DNA from: Rhodococcus jostii RHA1
GTDB taxonomy: Bacteria > Actinomycetota > Actinomycetes > Mycobacteriales > Mycobacteriaceae
NCBI RefSeq assembly: GCF_000014565.1
Contig: NC_008268.1
Coordinates: 5,212,501 to 5,276,500, forward strand
Direction: 5' to 3'
Length of the DNA: 64,000 nt
The translations under genes were made by a program, and so were the position numbers. The notes beneath the pieces were generated by a model. That model had not been told where the DNA came from. It saw nothing but the letters and a program-made list of their open reading frames with translations, and did no database searches. Below are positions 7,242 through 16,092 of the stretch, piece after piece. The stretch's first letter is position 1. Every line of letters starts with the position of its first letter.

Positions 7242-8464
7242 GCGGCGAGACCGGTCTGAAACCTCTCGTCACCACCGTCTTCGTCCCCGCCGCGATCTTC
7301 GGCATCGGCCAGGGGGCCGCAGCCCCGGTCATGGCACTGACAGCCCGCGAACTGGGCGCGTCCGTGGCCGTGTCCGGGCTGATCGTCGCGGTCGTCGGGC
7401 TCGGCGCCGTCCTCGGCGACCTGCCCGCAGGCCGGATCGTCGCCAGGTTCGGGGAGCGGCGGTCCATCATCGGCGGCAGTACCGTCGGCGCCGCCGGAGT
7501 GCTGGTCTGTCTGCTCGCGCAGACACCCTGGATGCTGGGCGTGGGGGCACTGCTGACCGGGCTCGCGAACGCCGTGTGGGGGCTGGCCCGCCAGAGCTAC
7601 CTGGCCGACGCCGTGCCGATCGGGCTGCGTGCCCGGGCGATGTCGTCGTTCGCGGCGATGTGGCGGCTCGGCTTCTTCGTGGGACCGCTGCTCGGCGCCG
7701 CCGTGATCCTGGTGGTCGGCGCCCGGGGCGGATTCATGGTGCAGTTCGTCGGCGTCGTGCTGTCCGGGTGGCTGATGTCGAGGGTCCCCGACCCGCCGAG
7801 GCGCCACGCAGGCACCGCCGGTACCCACGCGACGCTGCCGTCGATTCTGCGCCGGCACCGGAAGCTGCTGGCCACGCTCGGCGCCGGGTCGCTCCTCATG
7901 GGTGCGGCCCGCGCCTCGCGGGAGGCGGTGCTGCCGCTGTGGGCTGCCCACCTCGGACTCGACGCCGCCCAGGTCAGCCTCGTCTTCGGAGTCGGAGCGG
8001 CCGTCGATCTGCTGTGCTCGTATCCGGCCGGACACTTCATGGACCGGTACGGACGCCGGTTCATCGCGGTGCCCTCGCTTGTGGTGATCGGGGCGTCCTA
8101 CCTGGCGTTGCCGTTCTCGCACGACCTCCTGTCGATCGGGGTCGTCGCCGTCGTGATGGGCATCGGCAACGGGCTCGGCAACGGCGTCATCATGACGCTC
8201 GGCGCCGACATCGCCCCACCGGCGACGCGCGCCGAATTCCTCGCTGCCTGGCGGCTCACCCACGACACCGGCATGTTCGCCGGACCCTTCGGCGTCGGCG
8301 CGCTCGCCGCGGTGGTCCCGCTCGGGGCTGCCGTCGCCGCGATCGGGGGAGCGGCGCTGGTCGGCGCAGGTCTCCTGTTCCGGTTCATCCCGGTCTATTC
8401 CCCGTGGCCACCGCCGACCGCGTCGGAGCCCGGGTCCTCACCGCTCGAAAAACAGGAAGCATAG
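7238..8464 (+). CDS. MFS transporter, probable exporter of operon 1
   Basis: A 408-residue membrane protein with about 12 hydrophobic segments. The MFS motif A appears as GDLPAGRIVARFGERR between segments 2 and 3, and a second copy (YPAGHFMDRYGRR) lies in the C-terminal half. Its start overlaps the monooxygenase stop (ATGA 7238-7241), so it is made together with that enzyme. The coupling suggests efflux of substrate or of the oxidised carbon product, but direction and ligand cannot be read from sequence. Confidence 0.85.
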   Translation: MSGETGLKPLVTTVFVPAAIFGIGQGAAAPVMALTARELGASVAVSGLIVAVVGLGAVLGDLPAGRIVARFGERRSIIGGSTVGAAGVLVCLLAQTPWMLGVGALLTGLANAVWGLARQSYLADAVPIGLRARAMSSFAAMWRLGFFVGPLLGAAVILVVGARGGFMVQFVGVVLSGWLMSRVPDPPRRHAGTAGTHATLPSILRRHRKLLATLGAGSLLMGAARASREAVLPLWAAHLGLDAAQVSLVFGVGAAVDLLCSYPAGHFMDRYGRRFIAVPSLVVIGASYLALPFSHDLLSIGVVAVVMGIGNGLGNGVIMTLGADIAPPATRAEFLAAWRLTHDTGMFAGPFGVGALAAVVPLGAAVAAIGGAALVGAGLLFRFIPVYSPWPPPTASEPGSSPLEKQEA

Positions 8465-8477
8465 GTACATTCGTTTC

Positions 8478-9467
8478 ATGCGCTTCGGATTGTTCGTTCC
8501 TCAAGGTTGGCGTCTGGATCTCGTCGGAATCGATCCCTCGGATCAGTGGTCGGTGATGCGCGACTTCGCGTTGCGCGCCGATCAGGGTTCGTCCTGGGAT
8601 TCGCTGTGGGTCTACGACCACTTCCACACCGTCCCGGCACCGACCGAGGAGGCCACGCACGAGGCGTGGACCCTCATGTCCGCGTTCGCGGCGGTCACCT
8701 CACGGGTGCGTCTCGGCCAGATGTGTACGGCGATGAGCTACCGCAACCCGGCCTACCTCGCGAAGGTCGCCGCCACCACCGACCTCATCTCGGGCGGACG
8801 CGTCGAGATGGGTATCGGCGGCGGCTGGTACGAGCACGAGTGGCAGGCGTACGGATACGGATTCCCCTCTGCCGGTGTGCGTCTCGGCCGCCTCGACGAG
8901 GGCGTGCAGATCATGCGTCAGGCCTGGACCAACGGCATCGCGACCCTCGAAGGCAAGCACTACCAGGTCGACGGGGCCATCGTCCGCCCACTTCCGTTGC
9001 AGGAAGGCGGCATCCCGCTGTGGATCGCCGGTGGCGGCGAGAAGGTGACGCTGAAGATCGCGGCAAAGTACGCGCAGTACACCAACTTCGACGGCACACC
9101 CGAGGGCTTCGCGCAGAAGTCCGAGATCCTGCGGAAGCACTGCGACACCGTCGGTACCGACTTCGACGCCATCACCCGCTCGGCCAACTACAACGTCGCG
9201 ATCGGCACCACCGAGGCGGAGGTCGAGCAGCGGTTGCTCACCCTGAAGGACCGCCTCACCCCCCACGTCGGTGCCGACGCCGCCGAGGGTGCCCTGGGAG
9301 CCTTCCGCGGAATGCCCGGTGTGGGAACGCCGGAGCAGATCGTCGAGAAACTGTCGGGGCTGAAGGCGCAGGGCATGTCCTACGGCATCTTCTACTTCCC
9401 GGAAGCCGCGTACGACACGTCGGGCATCGAACTGTTCGAGAAGGAGGTTCTGCCCGCGCTGCGTTGA
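8478..9467 (+). CDS. LLM-class F420-dependent oxidoreductase
   Basis: A 329-residue TIM-barrel protein of the luciferase-like superfamily, closest in pattern to the F420-dependent subgroup typical of mycobacteria and rhodococci (MRFGLFVPQGW; LWVYDHFHTVPAP; GRVEMGIGGGWYEHEW). It follows the MFS gene by 13 bases on the same strand and so is probably the last gene of operon 1. It may process the product of the upstream monooxygenase. Cofactor choice (F420 rather than FMN) is inferred from subgroup resemblance, and the substrate is unknown. Confidence 0.8.
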   Translation: MRFGLFVPQGWRLDLVGIDPSDQWSVMRDFALRADQGSSWDSLWVYDHFHTVPAPTEEATHEAWTLMSAFAAVTSRVRLGQMCTAMSYRNPAYLAKVAATTDLISGGRVEMGIGGGWYEHEWQAYGYGFPSAGVRLGRLDEGVQIMRQAWTNGIATLEGKHYQVDGAIVRPLPLQEGGIPLWIAGGGEKVTLKIAAKYAQYTNFDGTPEGFAQKSEILRKHCDTVGTDFDAITRSANYNVAIGTTEAEVEQRLLTLKDRLTPHVGADAAEGALGAFRGMPGVGTPEQIVEKLSGLKAQGMSYGIFYFPEAAYDTSGIELFEKEVLPALR

Positions 9468-9503
9468 TCAGCAGGCCGCCTCACCGGGCATAGAGTGGCG
9501 GGC

Positions 9504-10064
9504 ATGTTCGTCGTCACCCTCGCCGCCGACACACTGTGGTTGAGCCCGCCGGTCGTCACCGACGTCGACGAGATCTGCGCGGCGTGCAGCGACGCGTCGA
9601 TCGCCGAGTGGACGACGATGCCCGCGCCGTACACAAGCTCGGACGCCGAGCAGTTCGTGCGGCAGACGGTGCCCTCCGGGTGGGCCGATCGCAGTCCCAC
9701 CTGGGCGCTGCGCGAACGCGAGGACGGTCCCGTGCTGGGGATGATCGGTCTGATGGCGCGGGACGTGACGGCGGCGGAGATCGGATACTGGCTGTCGCCG
9801 GCGGCACGGTCGCGGGGCCTCATGACGACCGCGGTGAACCTGGTGTGCGATTTCGCGTTTCGGCCGGACGGCATGGGGCTCGAACGCATCGAATGGCGCG
9901 CGTTCGTCGGCAACGTCGACTCGGCGGCGGTCGCCCGCCGGGTCGGCTTCCGGTTCGAGGGCGTCCAGCGCGCCGGACTCGTGCAGCGCGGCGTCCGGCG
10001 TGATTCCTGGGTGGCCGCCCTGCTCGCCGGCGACCCCCGGCAGCAGGCCGAAGGCTGGCCCTAG
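9504..10064 (+). CDS. GNAT-family N-acetyltransferase (RimJ/RimL-like)
   Basis: A 186-residue acetyltransferase. The order TMPAPYTSSDAEQFV, GMIGLMARDV, AEIGYWLSPAARSRGLMTTA (acetyl-CoA loop) and NVDSAAVARRVGFRFEG is that of the RimJ/RimL group, which acetylate protein N-termini or small amines. ATG 9504 was chosen; an in-frame GTG at 9495 is possible, and neither has a strong ribosome binding site. It lies 36 bases after the LLM oxidoreductase and is probably not part of its function. It is convergent with the DUF3239 gene. Confidence 0.85.
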   Translation: MFVVTLAADTLWLSPPVVTDVDEICAACSDASIAEWTTMPAPYTSSDAEQFVRQTVPSGWADRSPTWALREREDGPVLGMIGLMARDVTAAEIGYWLSPAARSRGLMTTAVNLVCDFAFRPDGMGLERIEWRAFVGNVDSAAVARRVGFRFEGVQRAGLVQRGVRRDSWVAALLAGDPRQQAEGWP

Positions 10065-10071
10065 CGGCCGA

Positions 10072-10740
10072 TCAGCGCAGGCCCTCCGGAAGGTCGTGCT
10101 CGGACACCGCGACCCGCTGGTCGGGGCTGGTCCGGATGTGCTCGGACTCGGGGATCCGGCTCTGCAGGAAATCCCACTCGACCTGATCGATGGCGTCCTC
10201 CGCGCGGGAACGCACCGTCGCGTCGCGGGTGCCCCACGCGATCGGCATCGGGCTGACCATCTCCCACATGTCGGCGTCGTTGTGGGTGCTGCGGTCGTTC
10301 AGGAGTGCGACGGACGGCACCCTGTCGCCCACCCGCTGATTCTGACCGGTCCGGATCGGAACGTTGCGGGTGACGAGGGCGTACGACGCCCGGCCCGCGG
10401 AGGGCTTCGCGACGTCGATCAGCGACAGCAGGGTGACCGCGCGGGGATGGACCTCCGAGACGACCGCAGGCACCAGCGGGCTCTTCGCGTACAACTCCTC
10501 GATGCTGCCGACTTTCTTCGGCACCCAGAACGCCACCCACACCGACGTCAGCGCGGCGATCGCCACGACGACACCGAGGATGATCGACCAGGGGTGGGCG
10601 AGCAGGATCAGACCGGCAGCGGCGGCCGCGAACAGCAGCGCCACCACGATCGCCGACACCTGCAGGCGTCGCATGTCGGCGAACGTCTGGTTGACAGACT
10701 TCGCGTAGGCCCGGTCGACGGTGAACTCGAAATGTCGCAC
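10072..10740 (-). CDS. DUF3239-type membrane protein
   Basis: A 222-residue protein with two adjacent hydrophobic segments (about residues 28-50 and 53-72) followed by a soluble domain of about 140 residues. It resembles DUF3239 proteins of Mycobacteriales, whose function is unknown. It lies 37 bases downstream of the XPB helicase stop on the same strand, so cotranscription is possible. It is convergent with the GNAT gene, 7 bases away. Confidence 0.7.
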   Translation of the reverse strand: MRHFEFTVDRAYAKSVNQTFADMRRLQVSAIVVALLFAAAAAGLILLAHPWSIILGVVVAIAALTSVWVAFWVPKKVGSIEELYAKSPLVPAVVSEVHPRAVTLLSLIDVAKPSAGRASYALVTRNVPIRTGQNQRVGDRVPSVALLNDRSTHNDADMWEMVSPMPIAWGTRDATVRSRAEDAIDQVEWDFLQSRIPESEHIRTSPDQRVAVSEHDLPEGLR

Positions 10741-10777
10741 GGCCCCAGCTTAGAGCTCCCGGTCCGGTGGCAGGCGG

Positions 10778-12457
10778 TCACCCGATGGCCGGGCCCAGCA
10801 GATCGTCCGCGTCGGTGATCCGGTACGCGTACCCCTGCTCGGCGAGGAAGCGCTGCCGGTGGGCGGCGTACTCGGCGTCGAGCGTGTCGCGTGCCACCAC
10901 CGAGTAGAAGTGGGCCTGGCCGCCGTCGTGCTTGGGTCGCAGCAGGCGGCCCAGTCGCTGAGCCTCCTCCTGGCGGGAACCGAACGTGCCCGAAACCTGG
11001 ACGGCGACAGACGCTTCCGGCAGGTCGATCGAGAAGTTCGCGACCTTGCTGACGACCAGCGTCTGGATCTCGCCCGCCCGGAAACGGTCGAACAGTTCCT
11101 CGCGCTCCTTGTTCTTGGTCGACCCCTTGATGACCGGGGCGTTCAACGCCTCACCCAGTTCGTCGAGCTGGTCGAGGTACGCGCCGATGATCAACGTCGG
11201 TGCGTCGGTATGCCGTTCCAGGATCGACTTCACCACCGCGATCTTGGTGTGCGCGGTGGAACACAGCTTGTACCGCTCGTCGGGTTCGGCGACGGCGTAC
11301 GACATCCGTTCGGCGTCCGTCAGCGTCACCCGCACCTCGACGCAGTCGGCGGGCGCGATCCACCCCTGCGCCTCGATGTCCTTCCACGGTGCGTCGTACC
11401 GCTTGGGTCCGATCAGCGAGAACACGTCGCCCTCACGGCCGTCCTCGCGCACCAGGGTGGCGGTGAGGCCGAGGCGTCGACGGGACTGCAGGTCGGCGGT
11501 CATGCGGAACACCGGGGCGGGCAGGAGGTGCACCTCGTCGTAGATCACAAGACCCCAGTCGCGGGAATCGAAGAGCTCCAGATGCTTGTATTCGCCCTTG
11601 GTGCGCCGGGTGATCACCTGGTACGTGGCGATCGTGACCGGACGGATCTCCTTGCGCTCGCCCGAGTACTCGCCGATCTCCTCCTCGGTGAGCGACGTGC
11701 GCGCGATCAGCTCACGCTTCCACTGCCGTCCCGCGACCGTGTTCGTCACCAGGATCAACGTGGTGGCCTTCGCCTTGGCCATCGCCGCCGCACCGACCAT
11801 CGTCTTACCCGCACCACAGGGCAGGACGACGACACCGGACCCGCCCGCCCAGAACGAGTCGGCGGCCATCTCCTGATAGTCGCGCAGGTGCCACGTGCCG
11901 TCCGCGGACCCGGGGGACGTGCCGTCGAAGTCCAGGTCGATGGCGTGCGCCTCGCCGTCCACGTACCCGGCGAGGTCCTCCGCCGGCCAGCCGACCTTGA
12001 GCAGCAACTGCTTGAGACGGCCGCGCTCGCTCGGGTGGACCACGACCGTGTCGTCGTCGACGCGCGCACCGAGCATCGGGGCGATCTTCTTGTGCCGGGT
12101 CACCTCGGTGAGGACCGCGCGGTCCAGGCTGACCAGCGTCAGACCATGGGCCGGGTTCTTCACCAGCTGCAGGCGCCCGTACCGGGCCATCGTGTCGACG
12201 ATGTCGACCAGCAACGGCTGAGGCACCGCGTACCGGGAGAAGTTGACCAGCGCATCGACCACCTGCTCGGCGTCGTGTCCGGCGGCGCGCGCGTTCCACA
12301 GGGCCAGCGGGGTGATCCGGTAGGTGTGGACGTGTTCGGGCGCGCGCTCGAGTTCCGCGAACGGCGCGATCGCCTGGCGGGCGTCGTTCGCGCGTTCATG
12401 ATCGACCTCCAACAGCAGGGTCTTGTCGGATTGGACGATCAACGGTCCGTCGGTCAC
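10778..12457 (-). CDS. XPB-type DNA repair helicase
   Basis: A 559-residue superfamily 2 helicase of the bacterial XPB/ERCC3 group (Rv0861c type), a 3'-to-5' DNA translocase thought to act in nucleotide excision repair. Motif I PCGAGKT, motif II YDEVH, motif III GLTAT followed by the XPB-specific RED, and motif VI QRLGRLLRPK are visible, after an N-terminal DNA-recognition region. The start is GTG 12457, preceded by GAGGAGG; the frame extends to 12565 but lacks a site there. In M. tuberculosis its neighbour is Rv0862c; here that homologue (25753) is displaced by about 13 kb. Confidence 0.92.
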   Translation of the reverse strand: MTDGPLIVQSDKTLLLEVDHERANDARQAIAPFAELERAPEHVHTYRITPLALWNARAAGHDAEQVVDALVNFSRYAVPQPLLVDIVDTMARYGRLQLVKNPAHGLTLVSLDRAVLTEVTRHKKIAPMLGARVDDDTVVVHPSERGRLKQLLLKVGWPAEDLAGYVDGEAHAIDLDFDGTSPGSADGTWHLRDYQEMAADSFWAGGSGVVVLPCGAGKTMVGAAAMAKAKATTLILVTNTVAGRQWKRELIARTSLTEEEIGEYSGERKEIRPVTIATYQVITRRTKGEYKHLELFDSRDWGLVIYDEVHLLPAPVFRMTADLQSRRRLGLTATLVREDGREGDVFSLIGPKRYDAPWKDIEAQGWIAPADCVEVRVTLTDAERMSYAVAEPDERYKLCSTAHTKIAVVKSILERHTDAPTLIIGAYLDQLDELGEALNAPVIKGSTKNKEREELFDRFRAGEIQTLVVSKVANFSIDLPEASVAVQVSGTFGSRQEEAQRLGRLLRPKHDGGQAHFYSVVARDTLDAEYAAHRQRFLAEQGYAYRITDADDLLGPAIG

Positions 12458-12631
12458 GGAAGCCTCCTCGAAAATGCGGTGCCGGATGTAGCCAGCCTGT
12501 CCATTGTCCTGATCTGAGCGACACCGCGCCACGTCGCGGCCTCCGACGCGGCCCGATACCTGCACATCCGGGGCGGTCGGGGCCTAAATTGAGGGACAGC
12601 CGGATGGATCGACCCAGAGACGAGGCTCGCG

Positions 12632-13375
12632 ATGACCCAGCCCCCCGACGACCCCAACCGTCCCGATCCGAACATCCCCGGCGAACCGCCGAACAACCCG
12701 CAGCAACCGTACCCGCAGGGCGGGCCGCAGCAGCCGTACCAGCAGGGCCAGTACCCCCAGCAGCCGTACCCGCAGGGGCAGTACGCCCAGCAACCCGGCC
12801 AGTACCCGCCCGGCCAGTACGGGCAGCAGCCCGGCCAGTACCCGCCGCCGAAGAAATCGCGGAAGGGGCTGTTCATCACTCTCGGCGTCGTCGCCGTCGT
12901 GATCCTCGCCGCTATCGCCGCGTTCGCTGTGTTCGCCGTGAAGAGCGCCGACAAGAATGCTCTCGACGTCGGCGACTGCCTCTTCTTCGAGTCCGCGTCG
13001 ACGACCGCGGCCGACACCTCGCACGAGAAGCGGGACTGCTCCGACAGCGAGGCCACGTACGAGGTGGCGCAGAAGAACGACGGCGACGTCCAGTGCGCGG
13101 AGGACTACTTCTCGTACACCCTCGTGAGCGAGGACGAAGACGTGCAGACCACGCTCTGCCTCGTTCCGAACATGCTCGAGGACTCCTGCTACCTGCTCGA
13201 GGACGACGGCCGGATCGTGCCGTCCGACTGCACCGAGGCGCAGACCGTGAAGGTCGTCAGACGTGCGGACGGCGAGAACGACGAAACCCTGTGCAACGAG
13301 TTCGACAGCGCATTCCCCATCGCGTTCTCCGAACCCGAGCGCACGTACTGCATCGAGGTCAATCTGGGCGGCTAG
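12632..13375 (+). CDS. LppU/SCO3897-like single-pass membrane protein with Pro/Gln-rich N-terminus
   Basis: A 247-residue protein. Residues 1-70 are a low-complexity, cytoplasmic Pro/Gln/Tyr-rich region with imperfect repeats of QQPYPQGQY and PGQYPPGQY type. A basic stretch (PPKKSRKG) precedes one membrane segment (about 79-105). The extracytoplasmic part has paired Cys residues and the pattern VGDCLFF...KRDCSDSEATYEV, as in the LppU/SCO3897 family of unknown function. The acidic exterior and several Cys suggest disulfides outside the membrane. It is followed 5 bases later by a 40-bp palindrome. Confidence 0.7.
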   Translation: MTQPPDDPNRPDPNIPGEPPNNPQQPYPQGGPQQPYQQGQYPQQPYPQGQYAQQPGQYPPGQYGQQPGQYPPPKKSRKGLFITLGVVAVVILAAIAAFAVFAVKSADKNALDVGDCLFFESASTTAADTSHEKRDCSDSEATYEVAQKNDGDVQCAEDYFSYTLVSEDEDVQTTLCLVPNMLEDSCYLLEDDGRIVPSDCTEAQTVKVVRRADGENDETLCNEFDSAFPIAFSEPERTYCIEVNLGG

Positions 13376-13380
13376 CCCCA

Positions 13381-13420
13381 GTGAGTACTTATTAACCGCG
13401 GGACGTCAACAAGTACTCAC
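13381..13420. repeat. 40-bp palindromic repeat, copy A
   Basis: Arms GTGAGTACTT (13381-13390) and AAGTACTCAC (13411-13420) are perfect complements, and pairing continues with mismatches inward. It follows the stop of the LppU-like gene by 5 bases. Copies B (split by the IS, 22771 and 24605) and C (25710-25749) have the same 40-bp length and the same outer arms. In this frame the left arm reads Val-Ser-Thr-Tyr-stop. It could act as a terminator or as a mobile intergenic palindrome. Confidence 0.75.
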
Positions 13421-13522
13421 GGGGAGTTAAATTCACGGGAATCGAGTCCGTTGAACTGCACGTTCCCCTTCGTTAGCGTTCGAGATCAATCGAAATCACT
13501 GCGCGCGGGGAAGGTGGGAACG

Positions 13523-14734
13523 ATGGCGCGAACCCAGCCCGACACCCGGCGTGGTGCCGGCCGTTCCGGCGCCAGCGCGGGCACGGTGCTGCGCACCGTC
13601 CTCGACCGTGGGCCGATCGCGCGCAGCACGATCGCGCGGGGCACCGGGCTCTCACCCGCGACGGTGACCACCGCCAGTGCGCAACTCGTCGAACGCGGCC
13701 TGCTGCGGGAACTGCCGGAGATCTCGGGTCCCACCGGTCTGGGACGGCCACACGTCCCGGTGGACCTCGACGACACCCGCTTCGTCGTCTACGGCATCCA
13801 CCTGGCGATGACCCACGTGACCACCGCGTTGCTCGACCTGCGTGGGCAGGTGGTGGCCCGATCCCGTGATCCACATTTCGGGCTCGGACCGGCCGAGATC
13901 CTGCGGAACGCCGTGACGACCCTCGAGGCGCTGGCCGCCCGGCACGGTGACGTGTCTGTCCCGATCGGCGTCGGTTTCGCGGCCGGCGGCTGGATCGACT
14001 CGGAATCGGGTGTGGTGCGTGAGCATCCGATCCCCGGGTGGAACGGATACCCGGTCCGGGCGGATCTCGAGCACCGCACGGGTCTGGACGTCCGGATGGA
14101 TTCGCACGCGCGGGCCCTCATCGACGCGGAGGTGTTGTTCGGGGAGCCGAGGGCGCGAGACAGTGTGGTGCAGCTCTTCGTCGGGAACGTGGTGGACGCC
14201 GCGTTCGCGACCGGAGGCGTGGTCCACCACGGCCCGCGCGCGGCGGCAGGCGCGGTGGCGCACGTGCCCGTCGAGAACAGTGTCGAGGAGTGCGCCTGCG
14301 GGCGTACCGGATGCGTGCAGGCCACCCTGTCGGATCGGGTGCTGGTGCGCAGGGCGATGCAGCTCGGCACCATCGAGCGGCCGATCTTCGGCGACCTTCT
14401 CGACGCGGGTCGACGTCGGCAGCCGGCGGCACTGGCACTGTTCGAGGAACGGGCGCACGGCGTCGGGGTGGTGGCAGCCCGGCTGCTCGATCTGTTCAAT
14501 CCGGAGGTCCTGATCGTCTGCGACCAAGGCGTGAGCCAGATTCCGGGTACTCTCGACACGGTTCGGCGAGCAGTCGGGGAGTCGTCGGCGACGTGTGACG
14601 ACCCGTCGCAGTCGGTGTTGTCCACCAGTTTCCCCGGGCGGGCACTGCCGGTATCCGCCGGTTCCGTGATCCTCGCGGAGCTCTACCGGGCGCCTCTCAC
14701 CAGCTTCGTGCGGCCGTTGGCCGGCATATCGTGA
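13523..14734 (+). CDS. ROK-family transcriptional regulator (degenerate kinase fold)
   Basis: A 403-residue protein: N-terminal winged helix (GPIARSTIARGTGLSPATVT, about residues 33-52) followed by a ROK fold. The zinc motif CxCGxxGCxE is present as ECACGRTGCVQ with the last Glu changed to Gln. The ATP-binding DxGGT motif is absent (region GIHLAMTHVT), so it should be a regulator and not a sugar kinase. ATG 13523 follows a purine-rich site. It lies directly upstream, on the same strand, of organosulfur operon 2 and may control it. The effector is unknown and need not be a sugar. Confidence 0.8.
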   Translation: MARTQPDTRRGAGRSGASAGTVLRTVLDRGPIARSTIARGTGLSPATVTTASAQLVERGLLRELPEISGPTGLGRPHVPVDLDDTRFVVYGIHLAMTHVTTALLDLRGQVVARSRDPHFGLGPAEILRNAVTTLEALAARHGDVSVPIGVGFAAGGWIDSESGVVREHPIPGWNGYPVRADLEHRTGLDVRMDSHARALIDAEVLFGEPRARDSVVQLFVGNVVDAAFATGGVVHHGPRAAAGAVAHVPVENSVEECACGRTGCVQATLSDRVLVRRAMQLGTIERPIFGDLLDAGRRRQPAALALFEERAHGVGVVAARLLDLFNPEVLIVCDQGVSQIPGTLDTVRRAVGESSATCDDPSQSVLSTSFPGRALPVSAGSVILAELYRAPLTSFVRPLAGIS

Positions 14735-14745
14735 CATGTATCACA
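14730..14745. promoter_or_regulatory. Candidate CRP/GlxR-type binding site
   Basis: CGTGACATGTATCACA matches the actinobacterial CRP/GlxR consensus TGTGA-N6-TCACA at 9 of 10 half-site positions. It overlaps the ROK gene stop and lies 67 bases before the leader-peptide start of operon 2. cAMP-dependent control of that operon is inferred only from this match. Confidence 0.4.
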
Positions 14746-14811
14746 CATCCGGAGTTAATTCGGTGGGAAGCAATGTTGACGTCTATTACGCTGGATCGCA
14801 AGGATATTGGT

Positions 14812-14898
14812 GTGAACACCACCATGGCGGACAGTGTGCGTACAACCTCGTGTCGCTCCGAGTCCTGTTGTCGCCGCACGCGACCGGGTCGCATCTGA
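14812..14898 (+). CDS. Cys-rich leader peptide (28 residues) of organosulfur operon 2
   Basis: GTG 14812 (after AAGGAT at 14800-14805) or the in-frame ATG 14824 opens a short frame ending at TGA 14896-14898. The peptide is Arg/Ser/Thr-rich and carries Cys at positions 14, 19 and 20 counted from GTG (segment SCRSESCCRR). All three Cys codons are TGT, the less used Cys codon here. A TTGACG at 14776-14781 may be the -35 element. It sits 126 bases before the first lipoprotein gene. The pattern is that of the Cys-rich leader peptides that attenuate sulfur-assimilation operons in mycobacteria; regulation is inferred. The twin operon at 1807 has its own Cys leader. Confidence 0.6.
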   Translation: MNTTMADSVRTTSCRSESCCRRTRPGRI

Positions 14899-15024
14899 CG
14901 TCTCCGCGCTGACTTCGGCGGACGCTCGAAATACCTTTCCGTTCTTCCTTTCTCGCTCCTCTGTGGCACTCGACGAACTGTCCGATGTGCCCGACCGGAG
15001 ATCACATCCTTCGAAGGATCAATC

Positions 15025-16092
15025 ATGTCCAGTTCACTCGTGTCTTCCGCCGGGTATCGGCGCCTCACGCGCGCCGCCTTCGCCGGCGTCGTGGCGCTCG
15101 GGCTCGCGTCCTGCTCGTCCGGTCCCTCCGGCGGGTTGTCTCTCGATGATGCTGTACCCGATCAGGTTCCGGACGGAACCTCGCTCAGCGTGTCGATAAA
15201 GACCACCCGGCTTCAACTCGAGGCGACCGACCAGCTCGCGGACCTCCCGTTCACCGTGTCGGACTGGCCGGACGTCAGTGCCGGTCCCGACGTGATCCAG
15301 GCCTTCCGGGGCAACGCGGTCGATCTGGCCACCAACGCCGCGATCCCGCCGATCCAGGCGCACGCCACCGGGCTCGACGCGAAGATCGTCGCGGTCCGGG
15401 AGAAGGAACAGCCGCAGTACCTGCTGGCCACCGCTCCCGGCTCGGACATCACGGAACTGCCGGACCTGCGGGGCAAAAAGATCGCGTTCTCACCCGGGCA
15501 GGCGCAGGGTGTCGTGATCCTGCGAACGCTGAAGGCACAGGGTCTGACCACCAAGGACGTCCAGCTCGTCGAGCTCCCCAGCCCGCAGTTCCTCACCGCG
15601 CTGCAGTCGAAGCAAGTGGACATCGCGCCGCTGTCGGAGCCGACGGTGACGAAGTACCTGAACCAGTACGGGCCGGACGGAGCCAAGGCGCTGGCTACCG
15701 ACGCCGTGGACGCGCTCACCGTGCTCTGGGCACCGGTGGAAGTCCTCCAGGACCCGGCCAAGGCCGCGGCGATCAAGGCGTTCATTCCGTTCTGGGCTCG
15801 CGGGGAGGTCTGGGCGTGGGAGAACCAGGACGCCTGGATCCAGAAGTACTACGTGGAGAGCGAACAGGTATCGGCCGAGGACGGTAAGCGCATCGTCGCC
15901 TCCGTCGGGCAGCGTCCGGTCTACCCGGCCAACTGGGACGCCGCCGTCGAATGGACGCAGGACACCGTCCAATTGCTGTCCGATGCAGGGTACTTCAGTG
16001 AGTTCGATGCCGACGAGTTGTTCGACCGGCGATTCGAGACGATCGCCGCCGACGCTGTTCCGGCCGAGTACCGGGGCGGTGTGCAGCGATGA
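15025..16092 (+). CDS. ABC transporter solute-binding lipoprotein of operon 2
   Basis: A 355-residue lipoprotein of the SsuA/TauA/NrtA class: signal segment with lipobox LASC near residue 30, followed by an SsuA-like fold (TELPDLRGKKIAFSPGQAQG; LTTKDVQLVELPSPQFLTAL). It is only distantly similar to the two binding proteins of operon 1, so it likely has another ligand. AAGGAT (15013-15018) precedes the ATG. The stop overlaps the permease start (ATGA 16089-16092). Confidence 0.85.
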   Translation: MSSSLVSSAGYRRLTRAAFAGVVALGLASCSSGPSGGLSLDDAVPDQVPDGTSLSVSIKTTRLQLEATDQLADLPFTVSDWPDVSAGPDVIQAFRGNAVDLATNAAIPPIQAHATGLDAKIVAVREKEQPQYLLATAPGSDITELPDLRGKKIAFSPGQAQGVVILRTLKAQGLTTKDVQLVELPSPQFLTALQSKQVDIAPLSEPTVTKYLNQYGPDGAKALATDAVDALTVLWAPVEVLQDPAKAAAIKAFIPFWARGEVWAWENQDAWIQKYYVESEQVSAEDGKRIVASVGQRPVYPANWDAAVEWTQDTVQLLSDAGYFSEFDADELFDRRFETIAADAVPAEYRGGVQR

